Assembly: GCA_040388375.1 (NCBI GenBank)
Contig: JAZKBU010000014.1
Location: 1 to 39,559, forward strand
DNA: 39,559 nt
Source of the DNA: Bacteroidota bacterium
Lineage (GTDB): Bacteria > Bacteroidota > Bacteroidia > UKL13-3
Reading direction: 5' to 3'
Shown: positions 32,481 to 39,025 of the stretch, piece by piece
Layout of the letters: every line of letters starts with the position of its first letter
How positions within the stretch are numbered: position 1 is the first letter of the stretch
Program-made: the position numbers and the translations under genes
Notes under the pieces: generated by a model
Told to the model about the DNA's origin: nothing
Seen by the model: only the letters and a program-made list of their open reading frames with translations
The model's database searches: none

Positions 32481-33005
32481 TTATTTATTTAAAAATAGTT
32501 GATAAAGCTGAAATGAATCATATTTTTCATTTATGTTAGAAAATCTAATCCACACATCTGGTTTCGTTTCGTGAGGGAAATAAGTAGTGTTAATCCATTT
32601 AGCAAACTCAACCCCATCACTAATTGCTTTTGGAGTGGATTGAATGTATAACTTGTACCCTACTTTTATAACATCTTCTAAATAATCAAATTTATCTCTA
32701 TTTAAACAATCTTGTCCTTGAGATAATATTAATCTATTATTTTTCAATTCTATTATGCCGCAAATTTCGCCAGTTGTATCAACCATTTCGTCACCAACTT
32801 TTAATTCGTTTCCGTCTAAATCCACCGACTTGTTATCGGGTTGGTGGTATTGTTTGCTAAACTCAATCATAGCATCAATCAAGTAAACATTTTCACTTTC
32901 TATTGCTTCTTTTGAAATATCTTGAGTGCAATGATTCCAATATAAATCTTTTAATATTTGTTCAGCTAAAAGCCTTTGCTCTTTATCTGTTAGTTCGTTT
33001 TTCAT
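32481..33005 (-). CDS. Hypothetical Bacteroidetes phage protein, 174 aa
   Basis: Helical N terminus, then a small beta region with GNELKVGDEMVDTTGEICGI and, near the end, AISDGVEFAKWINTTYF with WIRFSN and YDSFQLYQLFLNK. The last part follows a pattern (EFAxWI...W....Y....LYQxFL) common in short Bacteroidetes phage proteins of unknown function. No enzyme residues evident. Confidence 0.65.
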   Translation of the reverse strand: MKNELTDKEQRLLAEQILKDLYWNHCTQDISKEAIESENVYLIDAMIEFSKQYHQPDNKSVDLDGNELKVGDEMVDTTGEICGIIELKNNRLILSQGQDCLNRDKFDYLEDVIKVGYKLYIQSTPKAISDGVEFAKWINTTYFPHETKPDVWIRFSNINEKYDSFQLYQLFLNK

Positions 33006-33008
33006 GCG

Positions 33009-33173
33009 TTAGGGGGTTTTGGTTAGTAGTTTTAATTCATTAGCCTTTGAAAAATATCTCGTATTAAACCTTTCGTTATGAGAATACATTCCGTCTCTTT
33101 TATAGGCTAAATCTTCAAGTTCTTTTAACTCTCTTTTTAATTTCTGAACTTTTTTTATGTCTTTTTTTCTCAT
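33009..33173 (-). CDS. Small basic coiled-coil protein, 54 aa
   Basis: ATG at 33173. Very basic N-terminal half with heptad-like Leu/Val (KKVQKLKRELKELEDLAYKR), then a Tyr/Arg-rich part. It ends four bases before the ATG of the next gene. Its position and packing support a real gene; function unknown. Confidence 0.6.
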   Translation of the reverse strand: MRKKDIKKVQKLKRELKELEDLAYKRDGMYSHNERFNTRYFSKANELKLLTKTP

Positions 33174-33214
33174 CTCTTTTCTTTCCTTAAATTAATTACT
33201 ACTACAATTGGGGG

Positions 33215-33529
33215 TTAATCTTCATAATCTACAACGCTTTGACAATTTGGTGAAGCGCAATGAATGTTGTGTAATTGGCATCCATTAGGCTTTAATGTTT
33301 CTTCACAAACTTTTCTAACTTGAAATGTACCAATCAAAGGCATCCAAGACGATTGACATACATTATTAGTCCCTCCTGAATAGTCTCCTTGAAGCTCTAA
33401 TTCATTTTTGCGTATTCCGATAATTTCCATTGACTCCTTACCTTTATAAATGGTTTCGTGGAATACTCTCATTCCTAATTCTGGTCTTATTACTTGTTCT
33501 CGCTTTGTCATATTTAGTATTTGTTTCAT
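33215..33529 (-). CDS. Hypothetical protein with C-terminal Cys cluster, 104 aa
   Basis: Begins MKQILNMTKREQVIRPELGM; the second ATG (residue 7) may be the true start. Beta-like core (MEIIGIRKNELELQGDYSGG) and a C-terminal run of cysteines and histidines (NGCQLHNIHCASPNCQ) that could bind a metal. No known family. Confidence 0.6.
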   Translation of the reverse strand: MKQILNMTKREQVIRPELGMRVFHETIYKGKESMEIIGIRKNELELQGDYSGGTNNVCQSSWMPLIGTFQVRKVCEETLKPNGCQLHNIHCASPNCQSVVDYED

Positions 33530-33546
33530 TGGGTTATAAATTAAAG

Positions 33547-33744
33547 TTAAGGGGTGGGTTGTTTAAAGTTATCCGTTTTGTCTTTTATGTGTTCAAATAA
33601 ATCCATTATTTCATTTGCGAATTTTTTGCGTTTTTTTCTTATCCATACACTACAAGCGTAATAACTTGCATGATCTTCTGGTCTTGAAGTAATATGTTTA
33701 ATTGCAAATAATTCTATTTCTCGTGGTACTTCTCTATTTTTCAT
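33547..33744 (-). CDS. Hypothetical basic protein, 65 aa
   Basis: Short basic protein with a helical IELFAIKHITSRPEDHASYY part, followed by an SVWIRKKRKKFANEIMDLFE stretch rich in Lys/Arg that could bind nucleic acid. It is packed 1 bp from the upstream gene. Unknown function. Confidence 0.58.
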   Translation of the reverse strand: MKNREVPREIELFAIKHITSRPEDHASYYACSVWIRKKRKKFANEIMDLFEHIKDKTDNFKQPTP

Positions 33745-33745
33745 T

Positions 33746-34147
33746 TTATTTGTTTTTAAATTTATCTAATTCATTATTTAATTCTTTTTTTACATTTAAC
33801 CAAAAGCCATATTGTACTGAAAATGGATTATTCATAAAATCTAAAAATATACTAACTGTAATTAACGAGTGTTCTATTGCTATTATTTTTTCATTAACAT
33901 AAACTGATTCATCTAATTGTGATGCAATAGGATTTTCACATCTATAATGTAAATCAATTAATTCATTAACTTTTTCAGTTATATTCATTATATTTTCTAA
34001 TTTTATATTTATAGATTTTAGGCTATTAATTGTTAGTTGATGCGAAAAGTTATTAGGTTCTATTTCTTTTAATTTTTCATATTTTTCTAATTCTTTTATA
34101 AAATTAAATGATGCATTAAACTCATCGGCAGTTATTCCATTTTCCAC
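33746..34147 (-). CDS. Hypothetical helical protein, 133 aa
   Basis: GTG start at 34147, directly after the upstream TAA. Mostly helical (EFNASFNFIKELEKYEKLKE, KVNELIDLHYRCENP, IIAIEHSLITVSIFLDFMNN). The amphipathic pattern fits a helical bundle; no family recognised. Confidence 0.58.
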   Translation of the reverse strand: MENGITADEFNASFNFIKELEKYEKLKEIEPNNFSHQLTINSLKSINIKLENIMNITEKVNELIDLHYRCENPIASQLDESVYVNEKIIAIEHSLITVSIFLDFMNNPFSVQYGFWLNVKKELNNELDKFKNK

Positions 34148-34369
34148 TTAATGTAAAGTAAATTTCTGATTAATAGCAACTTCTTTTCTTAAACTTAAAA
34201 CAAAATTAATAGCTAAATCAACTGTTTTTTCTAAATCTTCTGATTCGATTCTCATTGATTTATTATTAAATTGAATGTAATATTTTTGCCTTGTTGTTGA
34301 AAATCCTAGTGTAAAGGTTGCTCCTGATGTTTCTTTTTGTAACTCAACTAATTTTTTTATCTTTTCCAT
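34148..34369 (-). CDS. Hypothetical protein, 73 aa
   Basis: A helical start (MEKIKKLVELQKETSG), a beta hairpin (ATFTLGFSTTRQKYYIQF) and a C-terminal helix (LEKTVDLAINFVLSLRKE). Compact alpha-beta protein of unknown function, contiguous with the next gene. Confidence 0.6.
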   Translation of the reverse strand: MEKIKKLVELQKETSGATFTLGFSTTRQKYYIQFNNKSMRIESEDLEKTVDLAINFVLSLRKEVAINQKFTLH

Positions 34370-34377
34370 TCTTACTG

Positions 34378-34671
34378 TTAGTTTTTTAGGTGGTTAATTA
34401 ATGTATGCTTTCCGTTGATTGAAAACAATTTATCTGTTACAATTGTGAAAAAATCCATAAATTTCTTTGATGTATTTATTTTATTATCAAGCCAAATAAT
34501 ATCATCTATTTGACTAGTATTTTCATACGCTAAATGCCATTCGTCCTTTCCTTCATTAAAACTATTATCATTTGAAATAAATCTATGATTTTCAAATAGT
34601 AGCTCATACCAATAGTAATCATCTAAAACATACTTTTTAAATCCCATAAATATTAATTCACTTTCCTTCAT
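34378..34671 (-). CDS. Hypothetical protein, 97 aa
   Basis: Opens MKESELIFMGFKKYVLDDYY, a start pattern (xxLxxxGFKKY...) familiar in small phage proteins of unknown function. The rest is aromatic and acidic (WYELLFENHRFI, DEWHLAYENTSQ). No motif that suggests an activity. Confidence 0.6.
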   Translation of the reverse strand: MKESELIFMGFKKYVLDDYYWYELLFENHRFISNDNSFNEGKDEWHLAYENTSQIDDIIWLDNKINTSKKFMDFFTIVTDKLFSINGKHTLINHLKN

Positions 34672-34690
34672 CTCGTTATTATTTTTTAGT

Positions 34691-34831
34691 TTAAATTATA
34701 CTTTTTAATTCCCATTCTTTTGAGTACTTAACTACAATGTCAAGTAGTGCATTAGCCTCATTCTCATCAATTGCCTTAATTGATATTTTTATATTGTCGT
34801 TTTCTGATAGAATAAAAGTGTATGTTTTCAT
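34691..34831 (-). CDS. Small hypothetical protein, 46 aa
   Basis: ATG at 34831. Begins MKTYTFILSENDNIKISIKA and ends in a helix (ANALLDIVVKYSKEWELK): a beta-strand pair plus helix. Gaps of about 20 bases on both sides fit the operon. Function unknown. Confidence 0.6.
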   Translation of the reverse strand: MKTYTFILSENDNIKISIKAIDENEANALLDIVVKYSKEWELKSII

Positions 34832-34855
34832 GTTAGAATAGGTTTAGTTGTGGGT

Positions 34856-35257
34856 TTAAAATGGATCGTTGTCGTTATTTACAATGAGTGATTTGTAAAT
34901 TTTATAATCAAACGGTTTACCGTATTTGTCATAATTATAAGTGAGGTACTTTTTAATATTATCTGTATTTTCTTTAGCCTGAATATTGCCAGGAACATAT
35001 CCTAAATGTTCTTTTATTCTGTCAATGTGCAATCCGTGTTTTGTTATTCCTTTGCCGGCAATGTAATTTGTCTTTACGCAAAATTTTAAAAAGTATTCAA
35101 ATGAAATAGTGAACGGTTTACCTCTACGCTTTGCGTTATTTTTAGTAACCGAATAAGCATATCTTTCAGGGTGTTTTGCTTTATACTTTCTCTTTATACA
35201 CGTATAGCAATACTTTCCTTGTTTTGGTTTACGGTTACATTTTTTAGTTTCACACAT
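34856..35257 (-). CDS. HNH-like endonuclease with Cys cluster, 133 aa
   Basis: N-terminal zinc-type cluster (CETKKCNRKPKQGKYCYTC) followed by a basic YAYSVTKNNAKRRGKPFTIS and then GLHIDRIKEHLGYVPGNIQ and KENTDNIKKY. The LHIDRI...GYxxGNIQ...N pattern occurs in phage HNH/endonuclease VII-like proteins and holds the probable active-site His and Asp plus Asn. Its start overlaps the upstream stop (TAATG). Likely a free-standing nuclease. Confidence 0.68.
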   Translation of the reverse strand: MCETKKCNRKPKQGKYCYTCIKRKYKAKHPERYAYSVTKNNAKRRGKPFTISFEYFLKFCVKTNYIAGKGITKHGLHIDRIKEHLGYVPGNIQAKENTDNIKKYLTYNYDKYGKPFDYKIYKSLIVNNDNDPF

Positions 35258-35529
35258 TATGCTGAAAAATCTTTAATTAAACGAGAAAACTTTTTAAACT
35301 TATTATTTACAGATACCAACCACCTATTATATTTAACTTCATAAAACAACATATATTTTTTATCCTTTGCTTTTTTATATTGACGACAAAACGTTATAGG
35401 TAGTTCTTTAAAATAAATTACATCTTTCTGAACAGTTTTAGTGCAAATAACAGAATCGAATAATTTAGTTTTTTCTCGTTGTATCTCAAAAATACTATCT
35501 ATTAAATCCACTTGTTTACCCCCCCCCAT
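35257..35529 (-). CDS. Hypothetical protein with G9 tract at its start, 90 aa
   Basis: From the ATG at 35529 the protein begins MGGGKQVDLIDSIFEI, the three glycines coming from a run of nine G. A GTG at the VDLID position would put the G run upstream as a strong Shine-Dalgarno-like site. The rest is basic with aromatic residues (KYMLFYEVKYNRWLVSVNNK). Changes in G-run length would shift the frame if the ATG is used. Function unknown. Confidence 0.58.
   Translation of the reverse strand: MGGGKQVDLIDSIFEIQREKTKLFDSVICTKTVQKDVIYFKELPITFCRQYKKAKDKKYMLFYEVKYNRWLVSVNNKFKKFSRLIKDFSA
35519..35527 (-). repeat. Homopolymer G9 (C9 on plus strand) at a start codon
   Basis: Nine G on the minus strand, the first being the G of the ATG. 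In such AT-rich DNA a run of nine G is striking, and it lies where slippage would alter translation of the 90-aa gene. Confidence 0.85.
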
Positions 35530-35546
35530 AACGCTTAGCCATCCCC

Positions 35547-35690
35547 TTACTTTTTAACTGGTTTAACTTTCTTGACTTGGTATTTTTTGAGAATATCCTT
35601 AAATTTTTTATCTATTTCATTGAACTTACTTACTGGCATTCTATACGACATAGTCATACTTTCTTCAGGATATTTTGGTGGTCTGGCCAT
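35547..35690 (-). CDS. Ribbon-helix-helix-like protein, 47 aa
   Basis: ATG at 35690. MARPPKYPEE, then a short strand SMTMSYRMPV and helices FNEIDKKFKDILKKY, with a Lys-rich end. A strand followed by two helices fits a small ribbon-helix-helix DNA-binding protein (CopG/Arc type), but the second helix is short. It could regulate the operon. Confidence 0.55.
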   Translation of the reverse strand: MARPPKYPEESMTMSYRMPVSKFNEIDKKFKDILKKYQVKKVKPVKK

Positions 35691-35695
35691 ATATT

Positions 35696-35938
35696 TTATT
35701 TAGTTAATTTAATAAAATCGTTTAAAAATGTTTGAGCTGTCTCTTCGCTAATAGTGTCAAAATACTTATCTCTATCCGTTTCATTATCGTAACCCATTTT
35801 TACACTCATTATTAACCCGTCTAAATTAAACGTTAAAACCAATAAAGGTTTATCGTTTTCGTCTTGATCGAAATCTTTTGATACAAGTACCTGATGTGTT
35901 GGTAATTCTATAATTCTAAATGATATTTGTTTTTTCAT
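35696..35938 (-). CDS. Hypothetical protein, 80 aa
   Basis: Beta-rich start (ISFRIIELPTHQVLVSKDFD), then LLVLTFNLDGLIMSVKMGYD and a C-terminal helix (ETAQTFLNDFIKLTK). The design (KKxxFRIIELPxHQVLxxKDFD...) is one I associate with small Bacteroidetes phage proteins of unknown role. It follows a 110-bp gap (35939-36048). Confidence 0.65.
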   Translation of the reverse strand: MKKQISFRIIELPTHQVLVSKDFDQDENDKPLLVLTFNLDGLIMSVKMGYDNETDRDKYFDTISEETAQTFLNDFIKLTK

Positions 35939-36048
35939 ATTATTAATTTTCTGTAAAATTATGTAAACTTTATTAATTACGCAAACTTTATCCTCACTTC
36001 AACCCATTAAATTTCGTAAGTTGTTGGGGGTTAGGGGGATAAAGTTAG

Positions 36049-36342
36049 TTAACTTTTCTTTTTAGGTTTAATATTTTTCACTTCTCCAGTTGTTGTATTT
36101 CTTAATTGAATATTTTTTAATTCGTTTTTGCCGTCATCAATCCAAATAAACTTAACTTTTGCAATATCAGAATTTAACTTATCTTTATATTCGGGACGTT
36201 CTTTTAATTTAGCAAAAGTTTGATTAATATGATTTAGCCACAGTAAAAAATCTATTCCTAATCTTTCATAATTTTCAGTAGTTGAAATATTTACCAACTG
36301 TTCAATTGTTTCAATCTCGTATCTTTTAGGTTCTTTTTTCAT
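36049..36342 (-). CDS. Hypothetical protein, 97 aa
   Basis: Helical and charged (RYEIETIEQLVNISTTENYE, FLLWLNHINQTFAKLKERPE), then a short beta part (VKFIWIDDGKNELKNIQLRN) and a Lys-rich tail. No motif recognised. Directly downstream is a gap with two C5 runs on the coding strand. Confidence 0.6.
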   Translation of the reverse strand: MKKEPKRYEIETIEQLVNISTTENYERLGIDFLLWLNHINQTFAKLKERPEYKDKLNSDIAKVKFIWIDDGKNELKNIQLRNTTTGEVKNIKPKKKS

Positions 36343-36347
36343 TTTAT

Positions 36348-36584
36348 TTATCTTAAATTAATTATTTTTTTAGTATCTTTTTTATAAATTGCACAATGCT
36401 TAATGTTTGCTACAAACTTTTCGCTTCTATGATATGGGTCGTCAATAGGAATAAGTTCCAGTATTATTTCAGTAAAATTAACATACGAAACGCTACATAA
36501 TATTGGTGGATATTTATCGGTATAAGTATAATTTATTAATGTGTTTTTATTAAACTTAATCTTATCAAATTCTAATTCATCCAT
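36348..36584 (-). CDS. Hypothetical protein, 78 aa
   Basis: Compact beta-rich protein (KYPPILCSVSYVNFTEIILE, EKFVANIKHCAIYKKDTKKI). Located one base after the XRE regulator gene, so likely translated with it. Function unknown. Confidence 0.6.
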   Translation of the reverse strand: MDELEFDKIKFNKNTLINYTYTDKYPPILCSVSYVNFTEIILELIPIDDPYHRSEKFVANIKHCAIYKKDTKKIINLR

Positions 36585-36585
36585 T

Positions 36586-36822
36586 TTATATTAATTTAAA
36601 TTCAAAATGCAACAACTCATCAACACTAACCCCATAAAAACTAGCGTAAATAGTTAGCCATAAAATAGAGGGGTCGTTATATCCTCGTTCATGGTGGCTG
36701 TATGTAGTTCTTAATGGAGTGTAACCGGTTTTCTTTTTAATCTTATCGCATAACTTCTCCTGAGTTAATCCGCTTCTTTGCCGTAATGCTTTGAGGTTTT
36801 GGGTTAGTCTTATGGGTTGCAT
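36586..36822 (-). CDS. XRE-family HTH regulator, 78 aa
   Basis: Typical Cro/CI-type helix-turn-helix: LTQNLKALRQRSGLTQEKLC, then TPLRTTYSHHERGYNDPS and ASFYGVSVDELLHFEFKLI. The five-helix plan is complete, including the VSVDELL ending. It lacks a C-terminal cleavage domain, so it is a simple repressor or Cro-like protein. Its start is overlapped by 13 bases by the end of the upstream gene. The second DNA-binding regulator of the genome besides the one at 4794. Confidence 0.87.
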   Translation of the reverse strand: MQPIRLTQNLKALRQRSGLTQEKLCDKIKKKTGYTPLRTTYSHHERGYNDPSILWLTIYASFYGVSVDELLHFEFKLI

Positions 36823-36986
36823 GGATATATTCTTTTTTTTCTAGGTAATAATAAAATAGCTGCTTTGTAAGATTCTATTTTTATATTTAATTCGATTATC
36901 TTTTCAGGATTACAATACTTTGATAAAGTTTCGCATTCTCTGATTTTATCTCTTAAATGTTTTCGGGCTGTTTTATTTGGATTCAT
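36810..36986 (-). CDS. Small basic helical protein, 58 aa
   Basis: ATG at 36986. Helical and basic (NKTARKHLRDKIRECETLSK, EKIIELNIKIESYKAAILLL). Overlaps the XRE gene by 13 bases in another frame and lies 10 bp after the replication gene. Function unknown. Confidence 0.62.
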   Translation of the reverse strand: MNPNKTARKHLRDKIRECETLSKYCNPEKIIELNIKIESYKAAILLLPRKKRIYPCNP

Positions 36987-36996
36987 AAATTAAGTC

Positions 36997-37797
36997 TTAT
37001 AATTTCTTAATTAATACAATTTTCATAACCTTGTCATGTTGCATTAACTTAAATTCGACATATTCGTTTGCATTCATTTCACGGCCATACATAAAAATAA
37101 AACGATAAGAGTCATCTAACGAACGTTTATTATTTCCACAAACTATTTTAGTAAATTGTAAATGAAATCGTTGTATTAACTTTTCGTAAGTCGATTTTTC
37201 TCGTACTGGTTTTTCTTTTACAATTAAACCAGTTGATGTAATTGCAGATTTTAAAGCCTCAACTACCTTTTTTTGCCCTTCAATATTAATATCAAATTTA
37301 TTTAAAGGAACATTTAAGGCCTGTTTTTCGTTAAAATCCTTAATCCTTAAAAACTCATTTGTCCTATCTGTTGAATATTGGTATATCCAACTAAATATAA
37401 TTTGCCCATCTACACGATCAAAAGTTACCCCGTAAGCTCCTTTCTTTGCAAATTCAAACATTACCTTATAATCTTCAAATGAGAGATTTAAAGCTACCGT
37501 ATCGTTTAAAATTAAATCAATGGTTGTATTTATTTGTTGAGGGGTCATATTTTTTCCCACATTGAAATAAACAGACGTTTCTGAAATGGCTACAAATAAC
37601 AAATCTGTTAAAACTTCTTTTTGTTCGGCCTTTAATAACAACCCTAAACAATGGGATTTAAAGTAAATTGCTTGTTTGATCGTTCTGGCTGGACAAGTTT
37701 GCCAAGCGATTAAAGGCTTGAGTAGCCACATCGATGACTTCATTTCGTTTGTCATCAACTGATTTTCTGATAGGGTAATTTGTTTGTTTGTTTCCAT
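36997..37797 (-). CDS. Replication-region protein, possible helicase loader, 266 aa
   Basis: Central part (about 60-140) has TDLLFVAISETSVYFNVGKN, MTPQQINTTIDLIL and FEFAKKGAYGVTFDRVDGQI then IFSWIYQY. This pattern (NVGKxMxxxQI...L...F..AxxGxYGxxxDRxDGQxIxxWxxxY) recurs in Bacteroidetes phage and mobile-element replication regions, so I suggest a loader or accessory replication role. Its first 140 bases overlap the previous gene in another frame; a later start would lose part of the protein but not the conserved core. The tail is basic. Confidence 0.6.
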   Translation of the reverse strand: METNKQITLSENQLMTNEMKSSMWLLKPLIAWQTCPARTIKQAIYFKSHCLGLLLKAEQKEVLTDLLFVAISETSVYFNVGKNMTPQQINTTIDLILNDTVALNLSFEDYKVMFEFAKKGAYGVTFDRVDGQIIFSWIYQYSTDRTNEFLRIKDFNEKQALNVPLNKFDINIEGQKKVVEALKSAITSTGLIVKEKPVREKSTYEKLIQRFHLQFTKIVCGNNKRSLDDSYRFIFMYGREMNANEYVEFKLMQHDKVMKIVLIKKL

Positions 37798-38491
37798 TTT
37801 GATTATTATTTGTTTTATTTACTGCATCAATTACCCATCTTTTTATAGTGAGATAATCACTTTTTGTCGTATAACCTTTTTCTATTTTATAATCAGATAA
37901 AAAATTAATAGAATCTAAGGTTGTTTTTTCAGAGTGTTCTTTTACTAATTTTTCATATTCAATAATTGTTAAAAAAATATTTTCTTTATATTCTTTTTTA
38001 ATATCCTTTTCTTTTATTTGCTTTGGTTTAGTTTCCTTTACTATACTTTGTGTATTAATGTCACCTTTAAGTGGTAATAAACTTAGTTTACGTACCCCTA
38101 AACTAATTAAAAGGAGTAATAAATCGGGATAAGTAATACATTTACTTTTTCTCTTAATGTAAGCATCTTCGATACTATCGACAAAATCCTGGCACCACAC
38201 TATTTTATTTTCACTCCAAAGCACTTTGTCAAATTTTCCTAAGTCAACTAAATCAGATATAATTGATTGTAAAATCTCTTTAGAAACTTTACATTTTGCG
38301 CTCAAAAACATTAAAGTAGATGGTTTAGATAAATCTAAATAATGGTAATTTGTTTTTGCTAGTTCTCGGAGTAATTTAACGAAAGTCGCAAAACCATCAT
38401 TTCCGTATGTTTCTTCAATGTAAAACATTTTATTCCCATCTTCACAAATAAAAGGGAAATAGTCAACATTGTTTCGTTCAGGTCTGGCCAT
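37658..38491 (-). CDS. Replication initiation protein, DUF4373-type N terminus, 277 aa
   Basis: N terminus MARPERNNVDYFPFICEDGN, then FYIEETYGNDGFATFVKLLREL and NYHYLD is the Lin1244/Lin1753-like domain (DUF4373, PF14297), a winged-helix-type fold common in Bacteroidetes replication proteins. The second domain (about 180-230; LTIIEYEKLVKEHSEKTTLD, LSDYKIEKGYTTKSDYLTIK, RWVIDAV) is the usual C-terminal partner. It probably binds the origin. The Asn/Gln-rich tail overlaps the next gene by 140 bases. It is coupled to the zinc-protein gene by a one-base overlap. Confidence 0.83.
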   Translation of the reverse strand: MARPERNNVDYFPFICEDGNKMFYIEETYGNDGFATFVKLLRELAKTNYHYLDLSKPSTLMFLSAKCKVSKEILQSIISDLVDLGKFDKVLWSENKIVWCQDFVDSIEDAYIKRKSKCITYPDLLLLLISLGVRKLSLLPLKGDINTQSIVKETKPKQIKEKDIKKEYKENIFLTIIEYEKLVKEHSEKTTLDSINFLSDYKIEKGYTTKSDYLTIKRWVIDAVNKTNNNQNGNKQTNYPIRKSVDDKRNEVIDVATQAFNRLANLSSQNDQTSNLL

Positions 38492-38847
38492 TAAATAAAA
38501 TATTTTTCAGGTTTAAAAAATTCACAAGTAACCGGCATTTGTATTTGATCTTCGAAAGTTTCAGGGTGCTTGTCTAAAATACCAGTCCTAACAACTTTAT
38601 ACGGATAAACTCCTTTTTGTAATTTATCGCAAAAGAATGAGTTACAACTTATTGAATGTTCACCATCAAACATATCATAATAAACAGTTGTTTTTGTTGA
38701 TTTTATAAAATCACATCCTTGACAAGCAGCGAAATTTTTAGGATTTTTAGTACAATCAAATTCATGCTGAATGCAAAAATTCTCTTTTTGATACTTCTTT
38801 CTGCAATGTTCACAAATATAAAGAGTAACGTTTTCTTTAATTTTCAT
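38491..38847 (-). CDS. Zinc-binding phage protein, 118 aa
   Basis: First gene of the second leftward operon. It holds several metal-ligand groups: YICEHCRKKYQKENFCIQHE with a following C (C2H2-like), then FAACQGCDFI, and later ISCNSFFCDKL and CEFFKP. This arrangement is common in small proteins of Bacteroidetes phages next to replication genes, function unknown. Two zinc sites are likely. It follows a structured leader and its own promoter. Confidence 0.78.
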   Translation of the reverse strand: MKIKENVTLYICEHCRKKYQKENFCIQHEFDCTKNPKNFAACQGCDFIKSTKTTVYYDMFDGEHSISCNSFFCDKLQKGVYPYKVVRTGILDKHPETFEDQIQMPVTCEFFKPEKYFI

Positions 38848-38850
38848 ATA

Positions 38851-38942
38851 ATTATTTAAAAGGAAAAACCCCTAAAGTTCGGGGTCGAAGTCCCTTACAA
38901 TAGAGGTTTTTAAATAATGTGAATTAACATCGCTTCGACTCG
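38851..38942 (-). promoter_or_regulatory. Structured 5' leader of the replication operon, possible attenuator
   Basis: Between the promoter (start near 38942) and the ATG at 38847 lies a leader of about 95 bases with competing pairings. Plus-strand 38851-38861 pairs perfectly with 38908-38918 (11 bp). 38864-38874 pairs with 38901-38911 with one mismatch in DNA that is a G-U pair in the leftward RNA. GTCGAAG (38884-38890) pairs with CTTCGAC (38933-38939). These exclude the terminator at 38864-38885. The outermost stem ends a few bases before the start codon. Confidence 0.6.
38864..38885 (-). terminator. Intrinsic terminator inside the leader
   Basis: On the minus strand, ACCCC, loop GAACTTTA, GGGGT, followed by T's forms a hairpin plus a run of five T. 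Located between promoter and first gene, so it can only reduce or gate transcription of the operon. Confidence 0.65.
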
Positions 38943-38948
38943 ATTTCA

Positions 38949-38980
38949 CAAATTTAACATATTCCCCCTTACCCTAACAA
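38949..38980 (-). promoter_or_regulatory. Promoter of the replication operon
   Basis: Minus strand TTG (38980-38978), 21 bp, TAAATTTG (38956-38949): an exact TAnnTTTG element at normal distance. The expected start is near 38942, ahead of the leader. The rest of 38848-39025 has no gene. Confidence 0.65.
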
Positions 38981-39025
38981 CTATTCTTTATTAGTTATTA
39001 ACATTGTGAGGGAGGGCATTGTGGG

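Noticed and set aside
36017-36040. G-quadruplex from two G5 runs
   Set aside because: Only two long G runs are close together; four are needed for a stable intramolecular form.
38864-38911. tRNA around the TCGAAG segment
   Set aside because: A T-arm-like piece is present but no anticodon or acceptor stems of correct size; the pairing fits a terminator/leader structure on the other strand.
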